A stretch of DNA of 10,355 nt from Larix sibirica (taxonomy: Eukaryota; Streptophyta; Pinopsida; Pinales; Pinaceae), in contig NWUY0303880133.1 in NCBI GenBank assembly GCA_004151065.3, positions 1 to 10,355 on the forward strand, given 5' to 3'. Position 1 is the first letter of the stretch. The number at the start of each line of letters is the position of its first letter. The translations under genes and the position numbers were made by a program. Below are positions 8,117 through 10,355 of the stretch, piece by piece. Under the pieces are notes generated by a model. That model saw only the letters and a list, made by a program, of their open reading frames with translations, did not search any database and was not told the origin of the DNA.

Positions 8117-8459
8117 GATCCATTACCTGGAAACAATTCCCTAGGATTGGTGACACAGGCCATGAACAGAATGCGTATGGGAGAAGATGAAGGATTTATT
8201 GAAGGCTCAACAGTCGACGTTCCCAATAACAAAAATCATTGTCCCATACCAAAGCGAAGCCAAATTCCCTAAGTAGTTAATGGTTCGTGTTAGAAATGAA
8301 ATAATGTTGGAGGAGGCCGCCACCCAAATGTTGGAAGTGAACATGAACCCCACGTGTCTCAGCCAAAGCTTCATTATGTGGGAAGGTGGAATGGGACAAA
8401 CCAAGCCTTTAGTGCAATTTTTAGAAATTTTAAGAGGTGTGATAGCTCCTCTACTATCC

Positions 8460-8885
8460 CTAGGAGTAAGGAATTTCCACATATTGTAACTCACCATCTT
8501 GAGGATGAAAGATTCCTTCAATTCGGGTTGTTGCTTGGTTGGCCAAGGAATTGGCTTGGTATTCTTGCTGTGAAGGATATGGAAGAATTCCATTGAGTGG
8601 GTAGTCTCCAAATTCCCCCAAATTTTCAGTTGAATTCTTGCTAAAGCTTTGTTATGAAGAGGAGAGTGATATTTAGCAGCAAAAATAGTATTATAGGAGT
8701 CACCAAGTATTACAGCTTCAAAAATCCTCTTCTTCAAAATCACCTTGGTTCCTATCCATAGCTCTAAAATCTCCAGTCGACTATTTCATTCCATGCTAAG
8801 ACTCCAAGAAAATGTTTCGACAATGTTCCCTCCAGGGTCAAAAAGCACCCCACCCACCGTGCCAAAGCAATATTAATATTGAGAG
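8460..8885 (-). pseudogene. Retrotransposon RNase H domain (RVT_3 type), broken
   Basis: The minus strand reads GVLFDPGG (8851-8828), then SRLEIL with the glutamate at 8773-8771 aligning with the second catalytic residue, then VILGDS with the aspartate at 8701-8699 aligning with the third, HSPLHNKALARIQLKIW, and FFHILHSKNT (about 8590-8558). This order is the plant RNase H fold found in retroelements and RVT_3 proteins. A TGA at 8788-8786 interrupts the frame. Near 8560 one base appears to be missing; the next frame continues as ANSLANQATT and QDGELQYVEIP to a TAG at 8462-8460. The final catalytic aspartate of the usual 'ADxLAN' motif is asparagine here (8552-8550). The first catalytic aspartate is not visible at the damaged 5' edge. 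RNase H would remove RNA from the hybrid during reverse transcription; this copy cannot do so. Confidence 0.78.
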
Positions 8886-8910
8886 CATTTACTTCAAGAT
8901 ATCAATCACC

Positions 8911-8996
8911 AATTACCTCTTTGGAAGAAATAACTTTTACGTCCTACATCTTAAATTACCTCTTTGGAAGCAATAACTTTTACCTCCTACATCTTA
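8911..8996 (+). repeat. 43-bp tandem duplication over the retroelement 5' junction
   Basis: Copies 8911-8953 and 8954-8996 both read aattacctctttggaag, then (a/c)aataacttttac, then (g/c)tcctacatctta, with two substitutions in 43. Each copy contains the target-site sequence, so the right-hand duplication occurs twice (8919-8934 and 8962-8977). The copied unit includes PPR sequence on one side and probable element or filler sequence (aattacct) on the other, so it most likely arose after insertion. Confidence 0.92.
8962..8977 (+). repeat. Target-site duplication, copy next to the 5' end of the element
   Basis: The string ctttggaagcaataac pairs with ctttgaagcaatatc at 7273-7287. A second, slightly diverged form (aagaaataac) sits at 8919-8934 through the local 43-bp duplication. 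Its mismatches with the left copy are in line with the general decay of the locus. Confidence 0.65.
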
Positions 8997-9584
8997 ATTT
9001 GACGAGGAATTCCATCATAAGTACACTATAAGTTCGATAATTAGGATGGCATTCATTCCTTATCATATTTATGAGAATATCAAAAGCAACTTCAACTCTA
9101 TCTAATTTGATATTCCCATCAATAAGAGAGGTATATGTCACTTGATCATCTTTCACGCATTTTTCCTCAATTTTTCCAAGAATTAATTTTGATTCCTTTG
9201 ACTTCCTCTCTTGCAAATGCCATGAACGAGTGCACTATATAGAGGTGTAAATATTCCGCTCACAACCCCGACACACCATTTCATAAAGGAGTCTAAACGC
9301 ATGATCCATTGCACATGCTTTACAAAATCTATCAATAAGTATTGCATAACTAAACATAGTGGGAACTAATCCCCCCTCTAGCAATTTTTCAAAAAAAAAT
9401 TCTTCCTTTGATACCTTATTTCTTTGCAAAATCCATTCATTAAAGCATTGTAACCATGAATATTTGCTTCACAACCATTTTCCTTCATATGGTCGAATAG
9501 TGCATGAGCAATGACAACTTTTCCTACTTTGCAATGTCCATCAATCAAGGTAGTATATGTTAATTCATTTGGGGTCATGCCTTT
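8978..9584 (-). pseudogene. P-class PPR protein pseudogene, 5' part
   Basis: From about 9584 the minus strand reads successive P-class PPR cores: TPNELTYTTLIDGHCKVGK, EANIHGYNALMNGFCKE, VPTMFSYAILIDRFCKA, a damaged repeat around 9240, KDDQVTYTSLIDGNIKLD and HPNYRTYSVLMMEF. Spacing is the usual 35 residues. The reading frame shifts near the nine-A run at 9391-9399, a typical slippage site, and again near 9235, then stops just before the retroelement. PPR proteins are usually targeted to chloroplasts or mitochondria for RNA processing, editing support or translation. No targeting peptide or start is visible: PPR similarity ends abruptly at 9584, so the gene is truncated upstream. Together with the part at 7287-6453 about ten repeats remain. 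Confidence 0.88.
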
Positions 9585-10355
9585 CATTAAGGGGTGGCGG
9601 TCAATATCTTTAGTAATGTTCAATATATTTAGTGGCAGTCGATGACTGTCATCATTAGCTCAATATTTTTTGTGATGATTAGCGATCATTTCCATTATTT
9701 TTGAGGATTTTTTGGCAATGAGAATTGGGGTACTATTGCCAAATTTAGTTACAAAATTAGGAAAAGATCACCAGCTTAGAAAGAGAGCCACTAATGTAGT
9801 TGTTGAAACATTAATTGAAGACATTATTAAAAGGCACGTCGTTGTTTTAGTAAAAGAATCCACCTATGGCGATAGTCCTTTAATGACCGTCACCAAAGAT
9901 ACTTATGTCGACAATATTTTGTTGGGTATTAACATAAGTGGACTTGGTGATAATTGTTAAATTCCCATCACAGGCTTGTGCATCTCCAAAGCCCTTTTTT
10001 GTAGTAGTTTCATCATTAGTTTATGACTGAGCAGTTTCCAATATGTTCAAAAGTAATACATTTATTCACATTGGTGGATTCATGATGTACCTTTGATTTC
10101 ATTTTCATCATTGAAGGGAGTCCTCGCCTTTATCAATGACTTCCATTTAATTGGTTGATTCTCAAGAGCTATCTTTTGTGTGCTATTTACATCTTATGCA
10201 TGAGAGAAGCATACTCAATTTTGTGTTCTTGCAAGAATAATAGTCCAATACCTTGTAGAGACCCCAACCTGGGTCTCCATTATCTCTTAATAAAATCAGA
10301 TATTTCACTTTTTTACATCCTTGTCAAAAATTTTGTTTACATGCTTTGTTGGTTT
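9585..10355. other. Unassigned flank; one plus-strand open frame of unknown meaning
   Basis: PPR similarity is lost at 9584 and nothing recognisable follows. An 82-codon plus-strand frame (9712-9960) has a reasonable composition (QLRKRATNVVVETLIEDIIK, then TVTKDTYVDNILLG) but no known motif, no clear partner exon and no conservation evidence; I do not call it a gene. From 9961 to 10355 the sequence is AT-rich with no gene. AATAAA occurs near 10290 without an attached coding region. Confidence 0.35.
10258..10277. repeat. Short perfect inverted repeat (7-bp arms, 6-base loop)
   Basis: The arms gagaccc and gggtctc flank the loop caacct. It is more GC-rich than its surroundings and could form a small hairpin in DNA or RNA. 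Inverted repeats this short are expected by chance at low frequency, so no function is claimed. Confidence 0.5.

Larger units (their letters stand above)
7288..8961 (-). mobile_element. 5'-truncated non-LTR (LINE-type) retroelement inserted in the PPR pseudogene
   Basis: PPR homology stops at about 8978 and resumes at 7287, and the intervening sequence shows no PPR. On the minus strand this block begins with a broken RNase H domain, has a long 3' part, then an AATAAA and an A-tail at 7296-7288, and is flanked by near-matching direct repeats of 15-16 bases. Those are the hallmarks of target-primed reverse transcription. Plant L1-type LINEs often carry an RNase H domain at the end of the polyprotein, and 5' truncation is usual, so loss of endonuclease and reverse transcriptase fits. 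No LTRs are seen. The exact 5' edge lies between about 8890 and 8961, obscured by a 43-bp duplication. A retroposed chimeric transcript is the main alternative. Confidence 0.68.

Noticed and set aside
8280-8596. Two plus-strand frames (8280-8489 and 8354-8596)
   Set aside because: Both are shadows of the minus-strand RNase H remnant and its downstream sequence.
7288-8961. LTR retrotransposon interpretation of the insert
   Set aside because: No long terminal repeats, primer-binding site or integrase are seen, while a poly(A) tail and 15-16 base target duplication favour a non-LTR mechanism.
10258-10277. Hairpin as a transcription terminator or regulatory site
   Set aside because: Arms of seven bases with no adjacent gene or T-run; reported only as a short inverted repeat.

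Overview
The window reads as nuclear DNA of a land plant, most likely a seed plant with a large, slowly purged genome; a gymnosperm is my guess, but nothing here fixes the clade. Signs are an AT-rich background, one compact intact gene in about 10 kb, plant-specific families (FANTASTIC FOUR, P-class pentatricopeptide repeat, probably HUA2-like), and decayed retroelement sequence. There is no bacterial gene organisation, CRISPR array, tRNA or rRNA.

Layout. Bases 54-635 (+) hold the only gene that looks functional, a single-exon FANTASTIC FOUR-like (FAF-like) protein, with a possible TATA element at the window edge. Bases 636-1660 are AT-rich flank. Bases 1661-3620 show no recognisable gene; minus-strand pieces look like decayed coding sequence, and there are three two-copy tandem duplications of 87, 70 and 25 bp, the 87-bp one perfect. 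Bases about 3620-6310 hold a long, heavily broken minus-strand pseudogene whose readable pieces resemble the disordered middle of HUA2-like (HULK) nuclear proteins. Bases about 6453-9584 are a minus-strand pseudogene of a P-class PPR protein with roughly ten recognisable repeats.

The PPR pseudogene is interrupted by a retroposed element of about 1.6 kb (7288 to about 8910-8961, same orientation). The element has an AATAAA signal and poly(A) tail on the minus strand, a near-matching target-site duplication on both sides, and a broken RNase H domain of plant retrotransposon type at its 5' end. This fits a 5'-truncated LINE. Between the RNase H stop and the tail lies about 1.1 kb with a charged, coiled-coil-like frame I cannot place. 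Bases 9624-10355 show nothing firm.

These genes do not form a pathway: the FAF-like gene is the living locus, and the rest is decay beside it. The most notable window-wide pattern is at least eight separate short head-to-tail duplications (25-99 bp units), one of which copied the retroelement insertion junction. I found no convincing undescribed system. The most useful leads are the insertion history of the PPR pseudogene, the unplaced 3' part of the element, and the tandem-duplication habit.
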